From an uncultured Eggerthellaceae bacterium (lineage in GTDB: Bacteria > Actinomycetota > Coriobacteriia > Coriobacteriales > Eggerthellaceae): a DNA stretch of 64,000 nucleotides. Shown here piece after piece: positions 56,496-64,000 of this stretch (positions are counted from its first letter, which is position 1; every line of letters begins with the position of its first letter). The translations under genes and the position numbers were made by a program. The notes under the pieces are model-generated. The model was not told the DNA's origin. It did not search any database and saw nothing but the letters and a program-made list of their open reading frames with translations. The stretch spans positions 62,001-126,000 of the forward strand of contig CAJUQH010000002.1 in NCBI GenBank assembly GCA_910588095.1. The letters are read 5' to 3'.

Positions 56496-59400
56496 CTACA
56501 GCGCAAAGCAAGGCGCAACGCCACCAGCGTACGCAGCATTCTGGCTAAAGCGCCCATCTACACCATTAACCTGGCAAAAGATGCTGCGATTGCTCCGATA
56601 CGCAGAACGTGTCCACCAGCCCGGAATGGAGTCGTTGAAGTACTTGTTGTACAGCCTCGAACCGTTGCTCCCCGCAAAAGCATGGTACTGGAACGGCTTG
56701 TAGCTGCTGTTTCCGATTGCCTCAGACTCGTTGTACCTATCGAAGATCATGCCCGACAACTCGTATCTGCTAGGCAACCAGATCGTCTCGCCCTCTTTAC
56801 CAGTTGTATTCTGGAGGCTCGCTGCTCCGATGTCGCCGAAGATCTGCTGGCTTTTCCTCAAAGGAGCAATAGCTGTTCTGAGCTGCCCATCTAGGCTATT
56901 CATGAATGTCGTGCGCAACCGCTCGCGCAATGGCATGGCCTGCCAGCCCCCATCGTTCTTATCGAGAGGGTTCATCTGAGTGTTAAATGTTCCGCCACCT
57001 GCTGCGTTGCTCTTCTTGTTGTTGTAGGCGTATACGTCCTTGGTCTGGAACGTCAGGCCAGCGCGGCGGCCGTTGTCGCTGCGCGCATCCTGGCAGATAC
57101 CTATGAGCTGCGCGTCGAGGTAGGCGCCATCGACCTTGAGCTTGAAGCAGGCGCCTCCCTCCAGGAGCTCGGTGTAGAGCTTGGCGTAGGGAGAGCCTGC
57201 TATCTGGGACGAGATGGAGGCCCAGTCGTTCGGGTCGGTGGCAGGGTCCACGCGCGATGAGAAGTCGTCTGCCGCCGCCTTGATGTCGGCAAGCCCATAG
57301 ACGCCCACGCCTCCCACCTCAGGGTCCGTCACCTCGACATAGAGCGGGTCGGACCTGGTGCCTGTGGGGCGCGGGGCCTGCAGCGCGAAGCAGTAGGCGA
57401 TGGAGGTGAGCGATGCCGCCTTGCCCTCGTCTCCCTCGGTCGCGTCCAGAAGCGCGTCGTAGTCGAGCGTGACGCCGCCCTCCCCTCCGAGGTCGAGCCT
57501 GTAGCCCAGGCGCAGGTCGCCGGTCTTCGCGACGACGCCGTTGTCGCCGACCGTGGCGGCCCCTATGGCCCAGGCATCCGCATCGAAGGCCGCCTCCAGC
57601 TTGACCTCGTCCAACGCCAGCGTGACCGCATGGGCCAGGTCGTCACCTTTGTCCTGGCTCGCCGACGAGGGGCCAAGGGCCGCATCCTCGGTTCCCGTGG
57701 AGGCGCTCTTCGTCGGGAACACCGAAAGGACGCTCGCCTCTCCTTTGGGGAGGTCGTTCACCCACTCGTCTCCCTTCTTGAGAAGGCGCGCGCTGTCCTT
57801 GCCTGTGGCGCTCTCCATGCCAGCGACGCGCAGGGGCACCGCGGAATGGTTGCGGATGGCAGCGGTGCCGGCGGCTCCTGCGGCCCCTTCCACCGCAGCG
57901 TCCCTCGCCTCGTCCCAGTATCCTTCCCCGTCAGGCAGCGTGAGGTCGTAGTAGAAGGTGGCAGACAATGGCGCGTCCACCTTGACCGCCGCGCTCCAGC
58001 GGGCCGTGAGCTCTACTCGTCCGTCATCCCCTGCGTAGTCAGGCAGCTTGGAAGCGTCCACGTACCACTTGCCGTCCGTCTCGTCTTGGTAGACGAGGTC
58101 CTGGTCGATGGCTTCGGTGCCGTCCTCGCTCGGAATGGCCCACCCCTGGAACACGTAGCCTGGGCGCTTGGGGTCTTCGATTGCAGTAGGACCGTCTTCG
58201 ACATTCACCGTCTGGTCGTCTTTGGGCTCGCCCTTGCAGTCGGCATCGCCAGGTTCGGAATCGACATCGAAGCCGAGGTCATAGTCAACGCGTTTCCATT
58301 GGGCATAGAGTGTCGTGTCGAACATCTTGTCCCACCTGCACACACCAGAGCCATCAGCGTTGTAGTACTGGTTTCCCTCATCATCGAACCAGCCAACGAG
58401 CATATGGCCTGCCTTCTTCGGCCAGACTGCCAAAGAGGGCATATCGGCATCGACCCTCATCACCATCGAATCCGGCGTGACCGTTCCGCCCTGCGCATCG
58501 AACGAGACGGTGCTCACCATTGGATGCCAATAAAGCTGCGATGGTATCTCATCGCCATGGAGAACCTGGTATTCGCTTCGCGCTCTCGTCGAATACTCTC
58601 CGTCAAGGAACCAAGCGCCATCCTCGATCTTCTCTTTTGAGGACGATGAGAACACGTATCCGCCGACCCATCCCGTATTGGCTCCGACGATTGCAAAATA
58701 GGTTCGAAACTCGCCGGCGCTTCTCCCATGCTCAGAGCCATCCCCCACGGCAATCACGCGAGCAGTTTCAGGGTAGGTAGGGACGCCCCAGAACGCTCTT
58801 ATCGAGCCGCCATCAGCGGAGGTTACGGGCAGCTTCTGTCCATTGTTTGAGGCAACAGCATTGCCCGACATGTAATAGCCTTCAGGGACATAGAATGTCA
58901 CACTGCCTATAACCTCTCCTGCCTTGCCCGACATGGCATGCTCCGTTGCTGCCTCATGTTCCGAGCGGCCACCAATCGTCGCGAAGCCCATTGCATGCCA
59001 AATCTGTGCTGCTGATTCTTCTGGAAGAAGCACCGTGATGCTCGAAGGAGTAACTACGGGCAGGTCGCTATCAGTCGAAGATAAAGCCACCATGGCAGTA
59101 AGCTGGCTGCCAACTTCACTAGTTTGGCCTTCATTGGATTCTTCGACTTCGGCAGCTTCGCTGCCTCCGCCCAGAATGACGGAAGGAGCGGCAGTGTCGC
59201 CGCTTTCACTCAGGGCGACGGAACCAGCGGTAGCATTCGACTGGTCGGGCAAGCCCGACGCTACAGCGTCTGCTGCTTCATCATGTTGGGCCGAAGCCAC
59301 TGGCAAGCTCACGGTCGGTATCGCGTGGAACACGTCAGGGCTGATGGCGGCCACGGTCGCAGGCGCGTTGATGGTCGTGAGCTTCGCGCAGCCCTCAAGG

Positions 59401-60397
59401 GCGCCAGCGGCGATAGCCGTGCAGCCCTCGCGGATGGTGACCTCGGTCGCACCAGCGGGCACGCGCAGCAGCGTGGCGCCCTCGGCATCGTAGAGCAGAC
59501 CATTCTCCGAGGAAAGATGCGAGCAGCCCGCGTCCACGGCTATAGCGTCGACCCCCGCGCAATGCGAAAACACGGAAGGCGCCACAGAAGCCGCGTGCGA
59601 AGGGACGCGGACCGCTCCCGTCCTGCCCTCGGGAATGAGCAGGAGGCTGGTCATGTCGGCGCTGTACAGGGCGCCATCGTACGAAGAGTAAACAGGATTG
59701 TCGGCATCGACCGCGACGCGTGCGACATCCGACGAGCGAAACGCGCGATCGTCCACGTTGCTCACGCTCGCAGGCAACGTGACATCGGTCATGCCGGAAA
59801 GGTAGAACGCATAGGCGCCGATGGAGGAAAGGACATACTCGGCACCCTCGTAAAGGACAGTTCCCGGAAGGGTGGCGTTGGTGGCACCAGCTTCGCTGGC
59901 GTGGCTTTCATTGGATCCTTCGACTTCGGCAGCTTCGCTGCCTTCGCTCAGGATGACGGAAGGAGAGCCATTCTCGCTGCCCTCACCCGTCGTCGCAGGC
60001 GCAACGCCCACCAGCTCGACGCTGCCCTCGCCCGCCACAGCGAAGGTCAGCCCATCGACGACGAACGACCCCACCACCGGCGCCTCCGCCGCCTCAGCCA
60101 GCAGCACATCGGCCGACACGCGGTTCTGCGCCGCGCCGATGAGCGCGCCCGCAAGCGTGCCAGAACCGGCGCCTTCCGTGTCCTGCTGAGCCTCTTCTTG
60201 GGTTGCGGATGCCTCGTCGCCCGAAAGCGGTTCCGAGGTCAGCTTAGAATCGTCGCCCCCCCCCGCGAATTCTCATGCGCAGGGTCAACTTGGTCGGCAA
60301 AGCTGGATGCGGGCACCATCGTAGATGCCAACGCGAATGCAATTGCTGCGGCCGCTGCGCCTCTCGCAAGCGCTGCGAACCCGTTCCCGGTTGTCAT
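56496..60397 (-). CDS. Large secreted protein, frameshifted at a 9-G tract (phase-variable candidate)
   Basis: The ATG at 60397 (GAAGGGAAG site) starts a signal peptide of about 38 residues (ALARGAAAAAIAFALASTM ... SSFADQ). After 46 codons the frame enters a run of nine G and hits a TGA at 60239. In the next frame an uninterrupted coding region runs from the tract to 56496. With ten G, or seven, the two join into about 1300 (or 1299) residues. Order in the joined protein: Ser/Glu-rich lead, BspA-like leucine-rich repeats (about 190-380), two InlB-B-like repeats (about 650-780, LVGWFDDEGNQYYNADGSG), a beta-rich region, and a C-terminal DUF6273-type domain (WWTRSAYRS ... GVAPCFAL). There is no LPXTG motif or membrane anchor. 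Probably an adhesin-like exported protein; ligand unknown. Confidence 0.75.
59130..59187 (-). repeat. Dispersed repeat copy B, in frame inside the secreted-protein gene
   Basis: 58 bp with the core GGCAGC-GAA-GCTGCC. It differs from copy A at 4 positions and adds the peptide SVILGGGSEAAEVEESNE to the protein. Confidence 0.85.
59907..59964 (-). repeat. Dispersed repeat copy A, in frame inside the secreted-protein gene
   Basis: 58 bp with the same hairpin core as copies B and C. It encodes SVILSEGSEAAEVEGSNE, and similarity between A and B continues for about 7 more codons (SEAGATN against SEVGSQL). Confidence 0.85.
60256..60264 (-). repeat. Homopolymer tract of nine G in coding sequence
   Basis: Nine C on the plus strand, nine G on the coding strand, placed 46 codons into the secreted-protein gene. 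Nine units leave the gene out of frame; ten or seven restore it. Such tracts change length by slipped-strand mispairing. A sequencing or assembly error of one G is the alternative. Confidence 0.9.
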
Positions 60398-60498
60398 GTA
60401 TGCTTCCCTTCCCGGTTGGATGCATAACGTATTCTTTTCGACAGCTCGCGGCCAACGCCTTCTCGCCAAGCGCCGCCCGAGCCGATTCAACAGCGCGA

Positions 60499-60528
60499 AC
60501 TATAGCACGGCTTCGCCGCCGTTTGCAA
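60499..60528 (-). promoter_or_regulatory. Promoter of the secreted-protein gene with a palindrome at -35
   Basis: Minus-strand TTGCAA (60528-60523), 18 nt, TATAGT (60504-60499). The -35 is embedded in a perfect palindrome GTTTGCAAAC (60521-60530), which may be an operator. The leader to the ATG at 60397 is about 95 nt. The rest of the gap (60398-60616) shows nothing else. Confidence 0.6.
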
Positions 60529-60616
60529 ACCCCTGATTTTGGAAGACTAGGCAGATGCCCAAGAAGTACCTGGTAGACGGCAGATTATTTCCCGACCGGC
60601 AACCAGGTGCGCGCCG

Positions 60617-62176
60617 CTAGTGGCCCGGCACGTGGCTCAACGCCGCCTCGCGCCGGGCGATCTTGGCCGCCTCGGCAAGGTCGCGCCGGATGCGCAGGTA
60701 CTCCCACACCAGCAGCACGAACAGCAGCACCATGATGATGAGGTAGCTCAGCACCGCGCCGGGCAGCCCCGTGAACATCACCAACAGGATGGGCACGAAC
60801 AGCGAGAACGCGAACGTGACGAAGTACAGCGTGGTGACGTCCTTCTGGCGCCGCATGACGGTGATCACCTGGTACAGGAAGTCGATGGCCGCGGTCACGC
60901 CGCCCGCCACCAGCATGACGTACATGAGCCCGCGCATCGGCTCGAAGTCGACACCATACAGGAAGCTCATGATGGGCACGCCCACCCACATCATGAACCC
61001 GAACACCACCACGGTCAGCACCACGATGACCGCCAGGATGCCCACCAGGATGAGGTCGAACTGCCGCCGCCGCGAGTCGTCCTGCCACACCTCGGCCATG
61101 CGCACGAGCAGCGGGCGGTACACCAGCTGCGCCGCTATGAGGATGGCCTGCGCGGGAAAGTACAGCGCGTTGAAGTACAGCTGGTTGTCGTAGGACAGCA
61201 TGCCCTCCATGGCGAACTTGGGCATGGTGTCGATGAGGTTGAACAGGAAGATGGCCAAGAACAGCGGGGCCGTGTACTTGAACAGGTCCTTGATGCTGGC
61301 GAAGCTGGCTCCGCGCGACTTGGGCGTCTCGAACAGCGCCAAGGGGTACGTGACCACCACGAACGTCACCGCAGCCACCACGAACATGGCGAAGCTGGCC
61401 ACCACCACGCTATGGGTCGCCAGCAGCGCGATGGAGAAGCCCAGCAGCGCCCCCACCGAGCGGATGGTCTGCGATATGCCCGCCAGGTACAGCTTGTCCA
61501 CCTGCTGCAGGCGCCCTTCGTACACGTCGGCCAGGCCGTCGACCATCTTGTACAGGAACACGCCGATGGATATGAGGTACATCTCCGACTCGTAGCCGCG
61601 CAGCGCGCAGTACCCTATGCCGATGACCACCATGAGCACGCAGGTGATCACGCGGTTTATCTGGTAGTCGGCGAAGGAATGCACCTCCTCCACGTCGGAC
61701 ACCTGGTAGGTGCGCACGCCGAAGTTGGCTATGAACATGAGCAGCGTGCCCACGACGAACGCCATGGAGAACATGCCAGCCTGCTCGACCCCCACCAGCT
61801 GCGTGGCCACCATGGTGAGCAGCGGGAACACCATGCCCCAGCTGCCAGCGCCCACGGAGTTCCACACGAAGTCGCGCGAGGTCTTGTGCGAGGCGTACTG
61901 CGCCTCCTGGCCGGCGAAGTCGCCTTCCTTCACCGCACCCATGACGCGGTCGAACCAGCGATTGGCTATGCGCGCGATGACGTTCTGGCGATGAGGCGGC
62001 TTCGGGGCCGAGAGCCGCGGCGAGCCGCCGCCCAGGATGGGCCCGGTCTGGTAGGGCGCCGTCTCCTGCAAGCGGGCGTGCACCGATTCGGGCGTGGCCC
62101 TCACCGGCCGCTGGGGGGCCTGGCTGGGTGACGCATGGGTGCCGCGACGAGGGCTCTGTCTACGGAAGTCGGCCAT
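60617..62176 (-). CDS. Polysaccharide flippase (lipopolysaccharide/O-antigen transporter-like)
   Basis: 519 residues with a Pro/Arg-rich cytoplasmic start of about 90 residues and some 12-14 membrane helices (for example FVWNSVGAGSWGMVFPLLTM and LFLAIFLFNLIDTMPKFAME). The layout matches the MOP/Wzx-type flippases that move lipid-linked sugars across the membrane. The ATG is only 3 nt after the stop of the cell-wall protein gene and has no clear ribosome site, so translation is coupled. No glycosyltransferase genes are adjacent. The exact cargo is unknown. Confidence 0.85.
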   Translation of the reverse strand: MADFRRQSPRRGTHASPSQAPQRPVRATPESVHARLQETAPYQTGPILGGGSPRLSAPKPPHRQNVIARIANRWFDRVMGAVKEGDFAGQEAQYASHKTSRDFVWNSVGAGSWGMVFPLLTMVATQLVGVEQAGMFSMAFVVGTLLMFIANFGVRTYQVSDVEEVHSFADYQINRVITCVLMVVIGIGYCALRGYESEMYLISIGVFLYKMVDGLADVYEGRLQQVDKLYLAGISQTIRSVGALLGFSIALLATHSVVVASFAMFVVAAVTFVVVTYPLALFETPKSRGASFASIKDLFKYTAPLFLAIFLFNLIDTMPKFAMEGMLSYDNQLYFNALYFPAQAILIAAQLVYRPLLVRMAEVWQDDSRRRQFDLILVGILAVIVVLTVVVFGFMMWVGVPIMSFLYGVDFEPMRGLMYVMLVAGGVTAAIDFLYQVITVMRRQKDVTTLYFVTFAFSLFVPILLVMFTGLPGAVLSYLIIMVLLFVLLVWEYLRIRRDLAEAAKIARREAALSHVPGH

Positions 62177-62179
62177 GGA

Positions 62180-63247
62180 TCAGACGAACCGGTACTGGAC
62201 CGTGCGCCTCCCCCATGCTATCGCCGAAGAGAAGCCGAGCCCTTTCCAGACGCCTGGCTGAAGGTCGAACATGGTGGTCGGCCACGGCTTGGCGCCGAAG
62301 CCGCCGCAGTCGTTCACCACGGCCAGCACCGTGCGGCCGCCGTAGGATATCTCGACCTTGCGGCCGTAGTAGGAGCGGTAGTTGGGCATGGACATGCACA
62401 CCGCCACGCCCATGGAGTTCCACGTGCAAGGGGCGCCGGTGGCCGTGTTGTTGCCCGTGGGGTTGTAGGCCGTGGCGCCGCCAGACACCCACCCGCCCGA
62501 AGACGGGGGCGGGGTCGCTTCGCCACCGCCGGAACCGCCACCGGTGCCGCCGCCTTGGGAGTCGCCGTTGCCGCCCCCGCTGCTGCCACTGTTGCCCCCC
62601 GAGCCGTTGCCCGGCGCAGGCACGAAGGCCGCAGCCTGCTGGCGCAGCATCTCGGCCGCCTCGGCGTCCTGGAGCTTCGCGGTGGCCTCCTCGACCACCT
62701 TCTCGGCCTCGGCGCGCTTGGCCTCAAGGTCGCTCGATGCCTCCTCCTGGGCGTCCTTCTGGGCGCTCAGGAGCGCCATGGACGAATCGTACTGGGCCTT
62801 GCGTGCCGCCTGCTCTTCGAGCTCGGCGGTCTGGTTTCGGGCCATCAAGTTGAGGTAGTCCATGTTGCGGGTGAACTCCTGCAGGCTCGTGGAACCCAGG
62901 AACACGCCCAACATGGTGCCGAAGGTATTGTTGCGGTACTCGTAGCTGGCTATCTGGCCGAGCGACTCGCGCCCTTCAGCCAGCACCTCTTGCATGGAAA
63001 AGGCGTTCTGGGCCGTCTCGTCTATCTGGCCCTGAAGGCGCTCCACCGTGGCGTTGAGCTCGTCGCATTCCTTCTGGATCTCTTCGAGCTTGGCCTGCGC
63101 CTGGGCGAGCACGGTACGCGCGTCGTCCACGTCATCGGCGTAGGCGGGATGCGCGGGATCGGCGAAGACGAGGCACGAGGACGCTGCGAGCAGCAACGCC
63201 ATCAAGGCCGCGATGGCCTTGGGGTATAACCGCGCGAGAGCTGCCAC
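62180..63247 (-). CDS. Secreted coiled-coil protein with RlpA-like (3D/double-psi) domain
   Basis: 355 residues from the GTG at 63247, chosen because AGGAAAGG lies 6 nt upstream; longer ATG readings (63283, 63391) lack a site. Signal peptide about 1-37 (ALMALLLAASSCLVFA). Residues about 38-230 are a long coiled coil (KLEEIQKECDELNATVERLQ), a Gly/Ser-rich linker follows at about 240-290, and the C-terminal domain has AVVNDCGGFG and MFDLQPGVWKGLG, like RlpA/3D cell-wall hydrolases. The coiled coil resembles CwlO-type activators. It likely acts on or docks to peptidoglycan. Confidence 0.85.
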   Translation of the reverse strand: MAALARLYPKAIAALMALLLAASSCLVFADPAHPAYADDVDDARTVLAQAQAKLEEIQKECDELNATVERLQGQIDETAQNAFSMQEVLAEGRESLGQIASYEYRNNTFGTMLGVFLGSTSLQEFTRNMDYLNLMARNQTAELEEQAARKAQYDSSMALLSAQKDAQEEASSDLEAKRAEAEKVVEEATAKLQDAEAAEMLRQQAAAFVPAPGNGSGGNSGSSGGGNGDSQGGGTGGGSGGGEATPPPSSGGWVSGGATAYNPTGNNTATGAPCTWNSMGVAVCMSMPNYRSYYGRKVEISYGGRTVLAVVNDCGGFGAKPWPTTMFDLQPGVWKGLGFSSAIAWGRRTVQYRFV

Positions 63248-63361
63248 GTGCGACCTTTCCTCTGTAGTCCGTTCGAGCTGCATATGAGCACGTGCTACGT
63301 ACTTGAAGCTGCCTTTGCGGGCGCGTTGCGACTGCGCGCAAATCACCCAAGTGCAAAGTTC

Positions 63362-63391
63362 CTTATATCTTCCCTGAATGCGGCTGCACAA
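63362..63391 (-). promoter_or_regulatory. Candidate promoter of the coiled-coil protein gene
   Basis: Minus-strand TTGTGC (63391-63386), 18 nt, TATAAG (63367-63362), in an AT-rich stretch about 115 nt before the GTG. The gap 63248-63495 behind recN holds no gene. Confidence 0.4.
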
Positions 63392-63495
63392 TCAAGCAGA
63401 AGGCCCGAAAATTAAGGTCAAACGTTGCCCTTTCACCACAATTTGTGCATATATCGCCCTGCCGCGACCACAGCATATTGGGTTCGGGGGCGCCG

Positions 63496-64000
63496 CTAGG
63501 CCTGGGCCGCCGCCTCGGACAGCAGCTCGCGGGCATGCGCTCGCGAGGCATCGGTCGTGGTGCCGGACAGCATGCGCGCCACCTCGTCGACGCGGGCCTC
63601 GCCTTCCACGGCGGCAAGGTGCGTCTGGGGCATGGGGCCTTCTTCCTTCTTCACGATGTAATGGGCGCTCGCGAACACCGCCACCTGCGCCAAGTGGGTG
63701 ACCACCAGCACCTGGTGGCTGCGGGCCAGGTCGGCTAGCACGCAGGCCAGCGCATGGGCGGTGGCGCCGCCCACCCCGGCATCCACCTCGTCGAACACGA
63801 GGGTCTGCACGTTGTCGTGCTCGCCCAGCACCACATGGATGGCCAGCATGACGCGGCTCATCTCGCCGCCCGAGGCGATGCGCGCCAGCGGCCGGGCCTG
63901 CATGCCCGCGCCGGGGCGGAACAGGAACTCCACCCGCGAGGGCCCGCGCAGCACCCATTCGCTGCGGGGCAGCAGCTCGCAGGCGCATTCCAGCGAGGCG
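63496..64000 (-). CDS. recN: RecN, DNA repair protein, C-terminal part
   Basis: The last 167 residues of RecN, open to the right edge of the window (codon boundary at 63999). The ABC signature IASGGEMSRVMLA, Walker B QTLVFDEVDAGVGG and the switch region VVTHLAQVAVFA are present, as in the SMC-like ATPase RecN (about 550 residues in full). It acts in recombination repair of double-strand breaks. The stop is at 63496 and the next gene starts 250 nt later. Confidence 0.95.
   Translation of the reverse strand, partial: ASLECACELLPRSEWVLRGPSRVEFLFRPGAGMQARPLARIASGGEMSRVMLAIHVVLGEHDNVQTLVFDEVDAGVGGATAHALACVLADLARSHQVLVVTHLAQVAVFASAHYIVKKEEGPMPQTHLAAVEGEARVDEVARMLSGTTTDASRAHARELLSEAAAQA

Overview
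The window is GC-rich, densely packed and almost entirely transcribed from the minus strand. The actinobacterial-type integration host factor (mihF), the GatCAB amidotransferase, a two-gene SUF system, class B sortases and the general protein character point to an Actinomycetota of class Coriobacteriia, most likely Eggerthellaceae. This is inference from gene content; I do not assign a genus. Only two genes, a TatD-family hydrolase and a 45-residue peptide gene (9845-10991), lie on the plus strand.

Layout, left to right. 1-5.6 kb: the start of a membrane protein running off the left edge, an AT-rich gap, a minimal sufC plus SufB/D pair with a strong terminator, and uvrA. 5.6-7.6 kb: a hairpin-rich gap and a DUF4143-type ATPase whose promoter is overlapped by six 23-bp tandem repeats. 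7.6-11.1 kb: aminotransferase and uppP, the divergent tatD, and the small peptide gene. 11.1-21.4 kb: purine genes (purH, purM, purN) interleaved with cell-envelope genes: an XdhC-like protein, an LCP ligase, two class B sortases, a secreted protein ending in a bare sorting-type motif, and a 35-residue membrane peptide coupled to the second sortase. 20.5-29 kb: a HAD phosphatase, a heterodimeric ABC exporter, a type II toxin-antitoxin pair, a VanZ-RDD protein, an MFS exporter and the decayed remnant of an MFS paralogue.

29-43 kb is housekeeping: pth-prs-glmU, gatB-gatA-gatC, holA, comEC-comEA, thiI, rpoZ, gmk and mihF. 42.7-52.9 kb is a complete pyrimidine operon in the order pyrR-pyrB-pyrC-carA-carB-pyrK-pyrD-pyrF. 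Its genes overlap or abut, and it is headed by a promoter, a PyrR-binding loop and an intrinsic terminator, so the whole UMP pathway is probably controlled by PyrR attenuation. 53-64 kb holds tRNA-Val(GAC), a hybrid sensor kinase, a large secreted protein, a polysaccharide flippase, a coiled-coil/RlpA-like cell-wall protein, and the 3' end of recN.

The most noteworthy signals are: a 9-G tract just after the signal peptide of the large secreted protein that puts the gene out of frame, as expected of a phase-variable switch; two in-frame copies of a hairpin-containing dispersed repeat inside the same gene, with a third copy in the intergenic region beside it; the iteron-like array upstream of the DUF4143 ATPase; the small acidic peptide gene; the tail-less sortase-substrate-like protein; and phased repeats upstream of the comEA-comEC operon.
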